DNA of 64,000 nucleotides from assembly GCF_013044515.1 (NCBI RefSeq), contig NZ_JABEPR010000006.1, positions 62,001-126,000 on the forward strand, read 5' to 3'. The position numbers and the translations under genes are program-made. Shown in pieces: positions 27,584 through 36,559 of the stretch; the first letter of the stretch is position 1, and the number at the start of each line of letters is the position of its first letter. This DNA is from Sphingomonas sp. ID1715 (GTDB lineage: Bacteria > Pseudomonadota > Alphaproteobacteria > Sphingomonadales > Sphingomonadaceae). Under the pieces are notes generated by a model. It ran no database searches, was not told the DNA's origin, and saw only the letters and a list, made by a program, of their open reading frames with translations.

Positions 27584-28725
27584 ATGATGTCTATGTGATC
27601 GGTGTCGGCGCACATCCCTTCGGCCGGCACGATGGCAAGACGGGCCTCGATCTCGGGGTCGATGCTACCAGACTGGCGCTCGAGGACGGGGGGATCGAAT
27701 GGAACGACGTTCAGGCTGCCTTTGGCGGCTCGTCGGCGTCCGGCAATGCAGATGCGGTGCTGCCCCGCATGGGCCTGACCGGAATTCAGTTCATCAATGT
27801 CTCTAATGGTTGTGCCACCGGCGGATCGTCCGTCCTGTCTGCGTACTGGGCGATCAAGGCCGGGGAATTCGACACGGCCCTGGCGGTCGGGTTTGACAAG
27901 CATCCGCGCGGATCGTTCAATCCCGATCCTGACAGGTACGGTCTGCCGCAATGGTATGGCCAAATCGGTATGATGCTAACCACCCAGTTCTTCGCCATGA
28001 AGATCCAGCGCTACATGCACGATCACGGCATTTCCGCCCGGACGCTGGCGCGGGTCGCGGCTAAGGCGTTCGAGAACGGCGCGCGCACCCCCCATGCATG
28101 GCGTCGCACCCCTATGGATGCCGATGCCGTGCTGAATTCGCGCATGATCAGCGATCCGCTGACGCAATATATGTTCTGCAGCCCTTCGGAAGGGGGCGTA
28201 GCGCTGATCCTGGCGTCGGAGAAGAAGGCGCGCGAGCTGGGGCGCACGCATGTCAAGCTCCGGGCGGCCGCAATCAGGACCCGGCCGGAAAATAGTTTCG
28301 AGGTATTTTCCCCCTCGCTCTCGGTCGAACGCGGCGAAACGTCCACCGTGCTGGCGGCCCGGGCTGCATACGAGAATGCCGGCGTCGACCCTGAAGATAT
28401 CGACGTCGCTCAGATACAGGATACCGAAAGCGGCGCGGAGATCATGCACATGGCCGAGAACGGCTTTTGCCGCGATGGGGAGCAGGAACAGTGGATTGCC
28501 GACGGATACACCGCGATTGGCGGGCAGTTGCCGATCAACACCGATGGCGGGTGCATCGCGTGTGGCGAGCCCATCGGTGCCTCCGGCTTGCGGCAAGTCT
28601 ATGAAAATGTCCTCCAGCTCCGGGGGAAGGCGGACAATCGGCAGGTGGAAGGGGCCAGGCTGGCCTATTCCCAAGTGTATGGCGCACCTGGCCTGTCTGC
28701 GGTCGCCATCCTCGAGAGAGCGTAA
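27580..28725 (+). CDS. Thiolase-like (SCP-x/Ltp family) protein, non-canonical active site
   Basis: 381 residues of thiolase fold. The nucleophilic cysteine is kept (VSNGCATGGSS, Cys78, equal to NNNCATGS in SCP-x). The GHP motif reads GEPIGASG (about 329-336), the HDCF motif reads QDTES (about 280-284), and no cysteine is present in the C-terminal loop. The GEP form is usual in the Ltp subgroup. With its OB-fold partner it may cleave a 3-ketoacyl-CoA or a beta-hydroxyacyl-CoA, or transfer an acyl group. The exact reaction cannot be decided from sequence. Confidence 0.87.
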   Translation: MNDVYVIGVGAHPFGRHDGKTGLDLGVDATRLALEDGGIEWNDVQAAFGGSSASGNADAVLPRMGLTGIQFINVSNGCATGGSSVLSAYWAIKAGEFDTALAVGFDKHPRGSFNPDPDRYGLPQWYGQIGMMLTTQFFAMKIQRYMHDHGISARTLARVAAKAFENGARTPHAWRRTPMDADAVLNSRMISDPLTQYMFCSPSEGGVALILASEKKARELGRTHVKLRAAAIRTRPENSFEVFSPSLSVERGETSTVLAARAAYENAGVDPEDIDVAQIQDTESGAEIMHMAENGFCRDGEQEQWIADGYTAIGGQLPINTDGGCIACGEPIGASGLRQVYENVLQLRGKADNRQVEGARLAYSQVYGAPGLSAVAILERA

Positions 28726-28801
28726 ACGGCACGTTGATCATTATGCGGCCAGAACCGCGTGGTCGCCGGTGCGAACGTGCCGGCTCGGATAGGGTGATCC
28801 G

Positions 28802-29521
28802 TTGAAAATCCAGAAGACTTACGACAGTCCCGGGATGGCCGAGCGTCGCCGGCGGATCCTTCACGAAACCCGCAAGCTCATCAATGAAGAGGGGCTGGAA
28901 GGGTTCAGCATACGCGAGCTGAGCAGGCGGGCAAATGTAGCTCCGAAGACGCTCTATAACGCCTATGGCGACCGCGACCGTTTGATCGGCGTGGCTATTC
29001 GCGAAGTGTACGATGCGGTTCGTCAGAACGTGAAGTTCAAGACGTCCGACAGAACGCTGCCGGGCCTGCTCGATCGCGCCATGATGCTGAACCGGGGCAA
29101 TCTCAAAGCCCGCAATTATGCCAAGGCGGTGGCGACGATCTACTTTGCCCCGGGAACCGGTGCGGACTTGCGCCAGATCTTGCAGGAAATGGCTGTTGGC
29201 AACACCAGGGAGTGGCTGGAAGATCTCCGCGACGTGGGGCAGCTTCAAAACTGGGTCGACGTTGAACATCTGACGCGAAACATGGCAAACATGGAATATG
29301 GCCTGATCATGGACTGGGCCACTAGCAGGGTAGAGGACGCAGAATATCTGTTCCGTTTTGCGGAGATCGTGCTGCTCAGTGCGATGGCGGCTACGAGAGG
29401 GGAAGTCTATGAAACGGCGAGAGCGATGATGACTCGCATGGCGGAGACGGGCAAGGTTCCGGCATTTGAGAACCCGGTTATCAGGAATCTGGCCTACTCA
29501 GGCTTTTCCAGAGGCTCCTGA
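28802..29521 (+). CDS. TetR/AcrR-family transcriptional regulator
   Basis: 239 residues from a TTG start. An internal ATG at 28835 is an alternative. The N-terminal HTH is typical (ILHETRKLINEEGLEGFSIRELSRRANVAPKTLYNAYGDRDRLI) and is followed by an all-helical ligand domain. It lies 76 bp after the thiolase gene at the end of the catabolic run and is the likely local regulator, probably binding a CoA ester or the substrate. The repeat at 14506-14539 is a possible operator. Confidence 0.9.
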   Translation: MKIQKTYDSPGMAERRRRILHETRKLINEEGLEGFSIRELSRRANVAPKTLYNAYGDRDRLIGVAIREVYDAVRQNVKFKTSDRTLPGLLDRAMMLNRGNLKARNYAKAVATIYFAPGTGADLRQILQEMAVGNTREWLEDLRDVGQLQNWVDVEHLTRNMANMEYGLIMDWATSRVEDAEYLFRFAEIVLLSAMAATRGEVYETARAMMTRMAETGKVPAFENPVIRNLAYSGFSRGS

Positions 29522-29683
29522 ACGCCGGTTCGGGACACGGTCGTCTGCTCCAGAACAATGCTCGCGCGAGACAGTTGTAAACGGCCACCGGCCGGCAACA
29601 CCGTCAGTCTTGCAAGGCGCCGCATAAATAGCATGCATGAACGTGAACGCGTTGACACACGTCGTTACTAGAGCGGGATGACA

Positions 29684-30623
29684 TCAGGCTGCACCGTAGC
29701 CTGAGTTGGTCAGGTAGTTGGCGCACTCGGCAGGCGGGAAGCGGTCGAGGAGGCTGCCGATGCGCTGCCAGGTGGCGTCCTTGGTTCGTTCGGCGGCGGC
29801 GCGCAGCAGGTGCTTGAGCTTGGCGAAGACCTGCTCGATCGGATTGAGGTCGGGCGAGTAGGGCGGGAGGAAGAGCAGCCTTGCGCCGGCCGCGCGGATC
29901 GCCTGGCGGACGGCAGGGCGTTTGTGGCTGGAGAGATTGTCGAGGATGACGATGTCGCCTGGCGCGAGGGTGGGCGCGAGGAACTGCTCGACCCATGTCA
30001 AGAAGCTCGTGCCGTTGATCGGCTGGTCGAGCACGCACGGCGCGTCGATGCGATCGTGGCGCAGGGCGGCGAGGAAGGTCATCGTGCGCCAATGGCCATA
30101 AGGGACCTTCGCCCGCAGCCGCTGGCCCCGCGGCGCCCAGCCGCGCAACGGCGCCATGTTGGTCTTAGCCCAAGTCTCGTCGACGAAGACGAGGCGCGCG
30201 GGATCAAGCCGGCCCTGATATTTTCGCCACTGCGCGCGTCGCCCGGCGACCTTTGGACGAAGCTGCTCGGCGGGTAGAACGCTTTTTTTTGAAGCTCAGC
30301 CCCTCGGGGTGGACGAAGCGCCAGACCTGCACATAGTCGACCTTAACCCCGCGTGTCGCGAGCTCGGCGACCAGACCGCGCAAAGTGAAGTCGCTCCGCG
30401 CTCGCTCGAGCAGCCAGTCGCGGTGCCCACCCGCAAGAACCGATGGCCGGTGCCCGCCGATCTTGCCAGGCGCGGCGCTGCCCGTCCGGCGATGCCGCTG
30501 CGACCAGCGCACCACGCTCGCCGCGCTGATGCTCAACCTCGCCGCCACCGAACGCACGCTCTCGCCGGCAAACACCCGCACCACGGCCCGCTCACGCAAA
30601 TCCATCGAATAAGGTCGGGTCAT
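29684..30623 (-). CDS. IS630-family transposase, two frames joined at an A8 run
   Basis: The first part, from the ATG at 30623 (MTRPYSMDLRERAV), is the N-terminal HTH domain with MDLRERAVVRVFAGESVRSVAARL. It continues to FKKKRS at an eight-A run (T on the + strand, 30283-30290). The DDE domain follows in another frame: RLDPARLVFVDETWAKT, DIVILDNLSSHK, LPPYSPDLNPIEQVFAKLKHLL. A shift of +1 or -2 at the run joins the two. Many IS630 members use such slippery runs, so it may be programmed rather than dead. The stop lies one base inside the terminal repeat. Confidence 0.82.
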
Positions 30624-30654
30624 CGCTGCCGGCTTCCAACCCAGCCCGCAGCTT

Positions 30655-31952
30655 GATGATGTGGACGCCCCCGCACTGAGCCGCGGCTGTATTGTGGTTC
30701 GGTCACCCGCAGGAGAGGAGTTTACGATGAGGATCACGACGATAGGGCTCGATCTGGCGAAAAGCGTGTTTCAGGCGCATGGCGCCGACGAGACGGGCGC
30801 GACGGTTTTGACGAAGCGCCTGCACCGCAAGCAGATGCTGCCGTTCTTCTCGAAGCTGTCGCCTTGCCTGATCGGGGTGGAGGCGTGTGCGACGGCGCAT
30901 CACTGGGCTCGCACGCTCGCCGCGATGGGCCATGAGGTCCGGCTGATGCCGCCGTCCTACGTGAAGGGCTATGTCAAGCGCGGCAAGAGCGACGCGCTCG
31001 ATGCCGAGGCGATCTGCGAGGCCGTCGGCCGGCCGACGATGCGCTTCGTGCCCGTCAAGACCGTCGAGCAGCAAGGCATTCTGATGGCGCAAACGCGCTG
31101 CGGGCGCATTTGGCCGAGCTCGGGCTGGTCGCGAACCCCGGCGTCGCCAACCTTGCCAAGCTTGCCGAGCAGGCGCTGGCCGACGAGACGGCGCTGCCGC
31201 CCTATGCCCGCGCTGCGCTGTCGATCATGGTGCGCCAGATCATGGCGTTGACCGAAGAGATCGGCGCCCTCGATCGGCAGCTCATGGAATGGCACATGGC
31301 GAGCGAGGCCAGCCGCCGGCTCGCGGCCATCCCCGGCGTCGGCATCGTCACCGCGACCGCCGTTGCCGCCACGGTGACCGATCCCGAGCAGTTCACATCA
31401 GGCCGGCAGTTCGCCGCCTGGCTCGGGCTCACCCCGCGACAGCATTCGACCGGCGGCAGGACACGGCTCGGCGGCATCTCAAAACAGGGGGATCGCTACC
31501 TGCGCAGGCTGCTCGTCGTCGGCGCGACCGCCGTCATGCGCCACAACAAGGACAAGACGACGCCGATGGCCAACTGGATTAGGAAGCTGCTCGAGAAGAA
31601 GCCGTTCCGGCTTGCCTCGGTCGCGCTCGCCAACAAGCTGGCAAGGATCGCTTGGGTCGTGCTGACCCGTGGTGAAGTCTATCGCCCACAAGCGGCCGTC
31701 GCCTGAAGGAAAGCCCCCTATTCGAATTGGTAGCGGCAGTCGATGATGTGTAACGATCGAGCCAATGGCGCGGCAAACCCGTCTGATTCAATGCGCCTCA
31801 CCAGCGCGTCAGCCTGTCCAGGGACCTCGCCAGCGGATTTCCATCAGGGCCAGCGGTCAATCACCCGACCGCACCAACAGGCCGGACATATGAAAGCAAC
31901 CGATCAACACACCCCGACAAAAGCCCTTGCCAAAGGGGGCGTCCACATATGA
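30655..31952 (+). mobile_element. IS110-family (IS1111 group) element nested in the IS630 element
   Basis: Subterminal inverted repeats of 14 bp, ATGTGGACGCCCCC (30659-30672) and GGGGGCGTCCACAT (31935-31948), bracket a DEDD transposase gene. Subterminal repeats are the mark of the IS1111 group. The element sits upstream of the IS630 transposase start, between it and the right end of IS630. Exact outer ends are uncertain by a few bases. Positions 31707-31934 are its non-coding tail. Confidence 0.75.
30727..31706 (+). pseudogene. IS110-family transposase with internal deletion
   Basis: The N-terminal DEDD domain (MRITTIGLDLAKSVFQAHG, YVKRGKSDALDAEAICEAV) runs in one frame to GILM at about 31086. 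The expected segment up to NALRAHLAELG is missing and the rest continues in another frame to 31706. That rest includes the transposase_20 motif IPGVGIVTATAVAA and RQFAAWLGLTPRQHSTGG. The deletion is roughly 40 bp. This copy is probably inactive. Confidence 0.78.
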
Positions 31953-32012
31953 ATCAGACTTCCGCGCCCAAGGGAATCCACTTTCGATTCACTAAAGCGT
32001 CATCCCGCTCTA

Positions 32013-32799
32013 AGTGCCCTCGCAAGTCATTCCACCGGATAAGGCTTGAGGACAACAGGGCGTCCATCGCTACCGGATTGTGCAATCTCATTGCTATATG
32101 CGGTCGCCCAGACGACGGGAAGATCTGGTCGCTGTTCAGCAAGAATTCCGGTCCGCAGGCGCGAGCCTCACCATAGCGCCGCCGACTTGTTAGTGACCCG
32201 CTTTTGCCCGGGGGAGCTGGCAAAGCCTCGAGGAACAGTTGCGTGCATTTGATCTGCTGCTGCTAGGCTTCACTCTCCGGGGGCGGTCGATCAGCGTCGG
32301 CAGGTTCGGGAATACGATGCCCAAACCTGCTTCGGCGCGCAGTAACCTCGTGTCAGTCGCCAAAAGGCGGACTCGGTCTGATGAGCTCGACTCGCGTTCC
32401 AAAGGCGGGGCAGGATCATGCTTCGCTCAAATTGGCTGCGAAATGCTCGGGCAACTGAGGGAATTGTCCGAACACCATCGCCCCGCCCACCGTTTTCCAA
32501 ATCCATTCATTGGGCTCCCGGGCCCGTCGGGTCGCAGCCGGCGCCGATCCCGAGCTTCTTCTTATATCACGCGGAGAGCGCATCAGGGTCCTTCGCCGGG
32601 AATAACAGCCCACCAATTGCTTCGACACCCATTTTTCATCTCCCCGCTGCCGTAGCGTCAATGTCAAAGCGTACAGATACTGTTGCAAAAACACGACATT
32701 CCCAAGGGAAAATGCCGCGGATTTAAACGCACACTGTAGATGTTGAGCGACGCTGACTCTAAAGGCCAAGCAACAGAGAAGTTTTGGGAGAAGATGATA
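32013..32799. other. Intergenic region with possible gene remnants upstream of the TonB receptor
   Basis: 787 bp without a convincing intact gene. On the minus strand, overlapping short frames between about 32290 and 32520 contain protein-like stretches (for example WIWKTVGGAMVFGQFPQLPEHF), but they switch frame and I cannot name a family. The 3' end must carry the receptor promoter. GGGAG precedes the ATG at 32800. Confidence 0.4.
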
Positions 32800-35577
32800 A
32801 TGAAACAGTCAGCCTGGCTGCTGTCGGTAGCCCTTTGCGCGATCACCTCGCCTGCTTTCGCCCAGGAAGCGACGAGCATCGCTGCGACCGATACCGCGGC
32901 CGCTGCTGCCGATAGCGCCATGAATGCTGGCGACATCGTGGTCACCGCGACCCGCCGGGCGAGCCCGCTCTCCGACGTGCCGATCGCGGTCAGCGCTGTC
33001 ACTGCCGAAACGCTGCAGAACTCCGGCGGCACCGACATCCGCTCGCTGAACCAGCTTGCGCCGTCGTTGCTGGTCTCGTCCACCGGTAGCGAAGCCAACG
33101 GCTCTGCCCGTATCCGCGGCATCGGCACCGTCGGCGACAATCCGGGCCTCGAAAGCTCGGTCGCCGTATTCATCGACGGTGTCTATCGCAGCCGGACGGG
33201 CGTCGGCCTCAACGAGCTCGGCGAAGTCGAGCGCGTCGAAGTGTTGCGCGGTCCGCAGGGCACCCTGTTCGGCCGCAACGCCTCTGCCGGCCTGATCAAT
33301 ATCGTCACGAAGAAGCCGTCGTTCGACTTCGGCGCGACCGGAGAGCTGACCTACGGCAACTATGATTTTATCCGCGGTGCCTTCGGCGTCACCGGCCCGA
33401 TCACCGAAGCGCTCGCCTTCCGCCTGGACGGCGTTTATGTGAAGCGCGACGGCTTTTACCGCAATGTCACCCAGGCAGGCGGTAGCGAAGCGAGGGTCAA
33501 CGACCGCGACCGCTACTTCCTGCGCGGCCAGCTCCTGTTCGAGCCCAACGACGATCTCAGCGTCCGCCTGATCGGGGATTATACCAAGCGGGATGAAAGC
33601 TGCTGCGGCGCCGTATATGTCGCGACCAAGGAAACGTTCGACGCGACCCGCACGGGGGAAGCGGCGAACACGAATCCCGACGGCAACGTCACGCTCAGCC
33701 CCACCAATCGCATCGTCGATATCCTTCGCCGCGCCGGAGGACAGGTTACCTATCCGCCGCAGAACCCGTATCGTCGGCAGGTCGAGATTTCGCCGGGCCG
33801 GACGTTCCGCAACGAAACCGAAGATTATGGCGGCTCGGCGGAGGTCAATTGGGACTTTGGCGGCGCGACCCTGACCTCGATCACGGCCTATCGCCAATAC
33901 AAGGCCGGCGGCGCAGGCGACGTCGATTATTCGGCGGTGGACCTTACCTATCGCGCCGACGACGGCAATTCGTTTCGTCAGTTCAAGACTTTCACCCAGG
34001 AGCTGCGGCTGCAGGGTTCGCTGTTCGAGGACAAGCTCGACTGGCTGATCGGCGGCTTCTACACGAACGAAAAGCTGCGCGTTCACGACAACATCAAGTT
34101 CGGCTCGCAATATGGCGCCTTTGCCGCCTGCCGGATCGTCGCAACGATCAACCCGAATGCCGCGTTGCAGAACGCAGCCAATCCGGGCTGTTTGAGTGCG
34201 GGCGGCCGCGCGACACTGCTGGGCCAGCTGCCGGGCGGAACCCCCGCTTTCGGCGCCGCGACCCCGCTGGTCGTGGCCGGCATCGATCGCCTCAGCACGG
34301 TCAACAATGTAGGCGACCAGCTGGCGATCTACCGGCAGGACAGTGAGAACTTCGCTGCCTTCACGCACAACATCTTCAATATCACCGATACGCTCAGTCT
34401 GACGCTCGGCGCGCGCTACACGCACGAGAAAAAGGATTTCAGCGCGTCCTTCAATAACAACAACACCATCTGCCCGGTTCAGCAGGCCGCCCTTGGTCCG
34501 TTGCTTGCTAACCCGGCGCTCGGCGCACTAGTCGGCGGCATCGTGACGCTGACCTGCACCGGCAACTCGAGCTCGCAGCTCAATACGCTGAACCCGACCA
34601 GCAGCCGCGAGGAAGACGAAGTGACCGGCACCGCGGTGCTGTCGTGGAAGCCGAGCCCGCGCCTGCTCACCTATGCCAGCTATTCGAAGGGCTATAAGGC
34701 CGGCGGCTTCAACCTGGATCGTTCCGATCTGGGCGGGCCCAACGGCGTGTTCGGTCCACGCAGCAATGCGGATGCGGCCGGCCTGCAATTCGAGCCGGAA
34801 AAGGTCGATGCCTATGAGATCGGCCTGAAGTACAGCACGCGTCAGTTCAACTTGAACGTCGCGGCGTTTCGGCAGGACTTCAAGACGTTCCAGCTGAACA
34901 CCTTCAACGGATCGATCTTCATCGTCCAGAACATCGCCTCGTGCAGCGATGATCTCGGTGGGGCCGACCGGGATGCCAGCCTTGCGACGGGTGCCTGCAC
35001 CGGCAAGACGAAGCCGGGTGTGCGTTCGCAAGGCGTCGAGATCGAGGCGGCCGTCTACCCGGCGCGCAACGTGGCATTCACGGCCGGATACACCTATACG
35101 GACACCAGCTATCGCAAGAACCTGGTTGGCAGCTCACAGGGCGAGGCGCTGAGCCCCGCACTGTTCCTGTTGCCCGGTAGTCAGTTGTCGAACGCGCCCA
35201 AGAGCGTCGTGACTGCGTCCTTCACCTACACGCCGGACTTGGGCGCGAGCGGGCTTAGCGGGCTGCTCTACATTGACGGCCGCAACACATCCGACTTCAA
35301 CACCGGATCTGACCTGTTCCCTGAAAAGAGCCAAGAGGCATTCACGCTCGTCAATGCCCGTGTCGGCATTCGTGGGCCGGATCAGCGCTGGGCCGTCGAG
35401 CTGTGGGGCCAGAACATCTTCGACGTGAACTATCAGCAGGTGGCGTTCAACACGCCGTTCCAGGGTGCGGGCAGCATCGCCCAGACGCAGGCGTTCGGCA
35501 CCGTCGCCAATCAGCTGTTCTCAAGCTTCCTCGCAGAGCCCCGCACCTACGGCGTCACGGTGCGCGGCAGGTTCTAA
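32800..35577 (+). CDS. TonB-dependent outer-membrane receptor
   Basis: 925 residues from the ATG at 32800 (MKQSAWLLSV). Upstream ATGs at 32740 and 32794 are in frame but poorly placed. A signal peptide ends at PAFAQ, followed by the TonB-box-like DIVVTATRR, the plug (SDVPIAVSAVTAETL; RIRGIGTVGDNPGLE; VEVLRGPQGTLFGRNASAG) and a large barrel ending in a terminal Phe (VTVRGRF). It belongs to the large sphingomonad group of receptors for plant- or aromatic-derived compounds and siderophores. It stands alone, followed by its own terminator. Confidence 0.93.
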   Translation: MKQSAWLLSVALCAITSPAFAQEATSIAATDTAAAAADSAMNAGDIVVTATRRASPLSDVPIAVSAVTAETLQNSGGTDIRSLNQLAPSLLVSSTGSEANGSARIRGIGTVGDNPGLESSVAVFIDGVYRSRTGVGLNELGEVERVEVLRGPQGTLFGRNASAGLINIVTKKPSFDFGATGELTYGNYDFIRGAFGVTGPITEALAFRLDGVYVKRDGFYRNVTQAGGSEARVNDRDRYFLRGQLLFEPNDDLSVRLIGDYTKRDESCCGAVYVATKETFDATRTGEAANTNPDGNVTLSPTNRIVDILRRAGGQVTYPPQNPYRRQVEISPGRTFRNETEDYGGSAEVNWDFGGATLTSITAYRQYKAGGAGDVDYSAVDLTYRADDGNSFRQFKTFTQELRLQGSLFEDKLDWLIGGFYTNEKLRVHDNIKFGSQYGAFAACRIVATINPNAALQNAANPGCLSAGGRATLLGQLPGGTPAFGAATPLVVAGIDRLSTVNNVGDQLAIYRQDSENFAAFTHNIFNITDTLSLTLGARYTHEKKDFSASFNNNNTICPVQQAALGPLLANPALGALVGGIVTLTCTGNSSSQLNTLNPTSSREEDEVTGTAVLSWKPSPRLLTYASYSKGYKAGGFNLDRSDLGGPNGVFGPRSNADAAGLQFEPEKVDAYEIGLKYSTRQFNLNVAAFRQDFKTFQLNTFNGSIFIVQNIASCSDDLGGADRDASLATGACTGKTKPGVRSQGVEIEAAVYPARNVAFTAGYTYTDTSYRKNLVGSSQGEALSPALFLLPGSQLSNAPKSVVTASFTYTPDLGASGLSGLLYIDGRNTSDFNTGSDLFPEKSQEAFTLVNARVGIRGPDQRWAVELWGQNIFDVNYQQVAFNTPFQGAGSIAQTQAFGTVANQLFSSFLAEPRTYGVTVRGRF

Positions 35578-35597
35578 CGGCTAAGCGAAACTACAGG

Positions 35598-35628
35598 AGG
35601 AGCGGTGGGAGGCCATCGCTCCTTTTTC
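35598..35628 (+). terminator. Rho-independent terminator of the TonB receptor gene
   Basis: The stem AGGAGCGGTGG (35598-35608) pairs with CCATCGCTCCT (35613-35623), with one G-T pair, and is followed directly by TTTTC. It lies 21 bp after the receptor stop. Confidence 0.75.
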
Positions 35629-35799
35629 TTTGACTAGGCGGCAGCGCGCTCTAGCGCCGCGCCTTCGCAACTCGGTTCGCGCTGGAGGATTTCTGGACGC
35701 TTAAATTAACCGAACGAGCACCGTCCGAGGCGTTCTGAATGCGATTGACGTGATGGCGTGGACGGCCCCTGCAGCAGCGTAGCCGTGCAATACTGCGGT

Positions 35800-36105
35800 C
35801 GTTGTAGTCCCGCGCTAGGCTAATCGACACCAGAAGCATGAAGCCCTGTGCGGCGAGCATCACGCGCCTGCGGTCGCGATCGTCGGCGACCGCCCCTGAC
35901 CAGAGCGACAAGAGGAGGATGGGGAGCGCGGTGGAGGCCTGGACAAGCGCAACCATCTGCGGCGAGGGAGTGAGCGGCGTCATTAGACTAGCCACGAGGC
36001 GCCGACGGACTGGATCAAGCCGCCGAAATTGGAGGCGATGCTGGCTATCCAAACGGCGCGGAAGACGGGGATTGATAATGGCGAGCTCGGCGTTGGTTCA
36101 GCCAT
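35800..36105 (-). pseudogene. Remnant of an MFS transporter (EntS/MFS_3-like)
   Basis: From the ATG at 36105 the frame gives MAEPTPSSPLSIPVFRAVWI and then IASNFGGLIQSVGASWLV followed by a stop. The family sequence resumes in another frame (LMTPLTPSPQMVALVQASTA, GAVADDRDRRRVMLAAQGFML). A five-base duplication (CTAGTCTA, near 35985-35992) accounts for the break. After about two helices the similarity is lost, so most of the transporter is missing. Confidence 0.65.
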
Positions 36106-36559
36106 GCGCTGCAGATGAGCGCTGATAGCGTCTATGCCAAGCCCATAGGGTGCCGGCTATGGGATTACGATCAGCTACGGGGAACGCGGTGAGTTCGCCC
36201 CAGAATGAGCAAGGATCAAATAGGCCATGAGTTCAGCGGGTCCCGGTCCGGGTGCAGCCAACTCGCTCGTGCCAGAGCACTGATGTGACGTCTCCAAAGC
36301 CCCGTTCTCAGTCACGACGCGGAACCCGTCATGCCCACCCAGGCCAGATGAACGTCTGCTGTCACTCCGATCAGTCCAATCGGACCTTCTGGTATCGGCC
36401 AACTCCTGACATTCGTGAGGTCGCTCGTTCGGCCGAGATTCAAGGCGCTACACTTCATTTCCATCTTGAAGGGTGCAGGGAAGGGGGGCTGATCATCGCC
36501 CCACTCGGCGCGGTATGGCGCTCAAAATGCTTAAAATGAAGTGCGAACTTTGGCTATTT
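36106..36559. other. Intergenic region without identifiable genes
   Basis: 454 bp. Short open frames on both strands show no recognisable domain. Together with the transporter remnant just before it, the stretch looks like decayed sequence next to the mobile elements. Confidence 0.45.

Larger units (their letters stand above)
29671..32010. mobile_element. IS630-family element interrupted by an IS110/IS1111-family element
   Basis: Perfect 12-bp inverted ends GAGCGGGATGAC (29671-29682) and GTCATCCCGCTC (31999-32010) are each flanked outside by TA, the target duplication typical of IS630. Removing the nested element leaves about 1.05 kb, the normal size of an IS630 member. The element separates the catabolic cluster from the second TonB receptor region. 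Confidence 0.8.

Noticed and set aside
32809-34425. 538-residue open frame antisense to the second TonB receptor
   Set aside because: Arg/Asp/Ala-rich composition without any domain; the sense strand encodes a clear receptor. It is a by-product of high-GC codon use.
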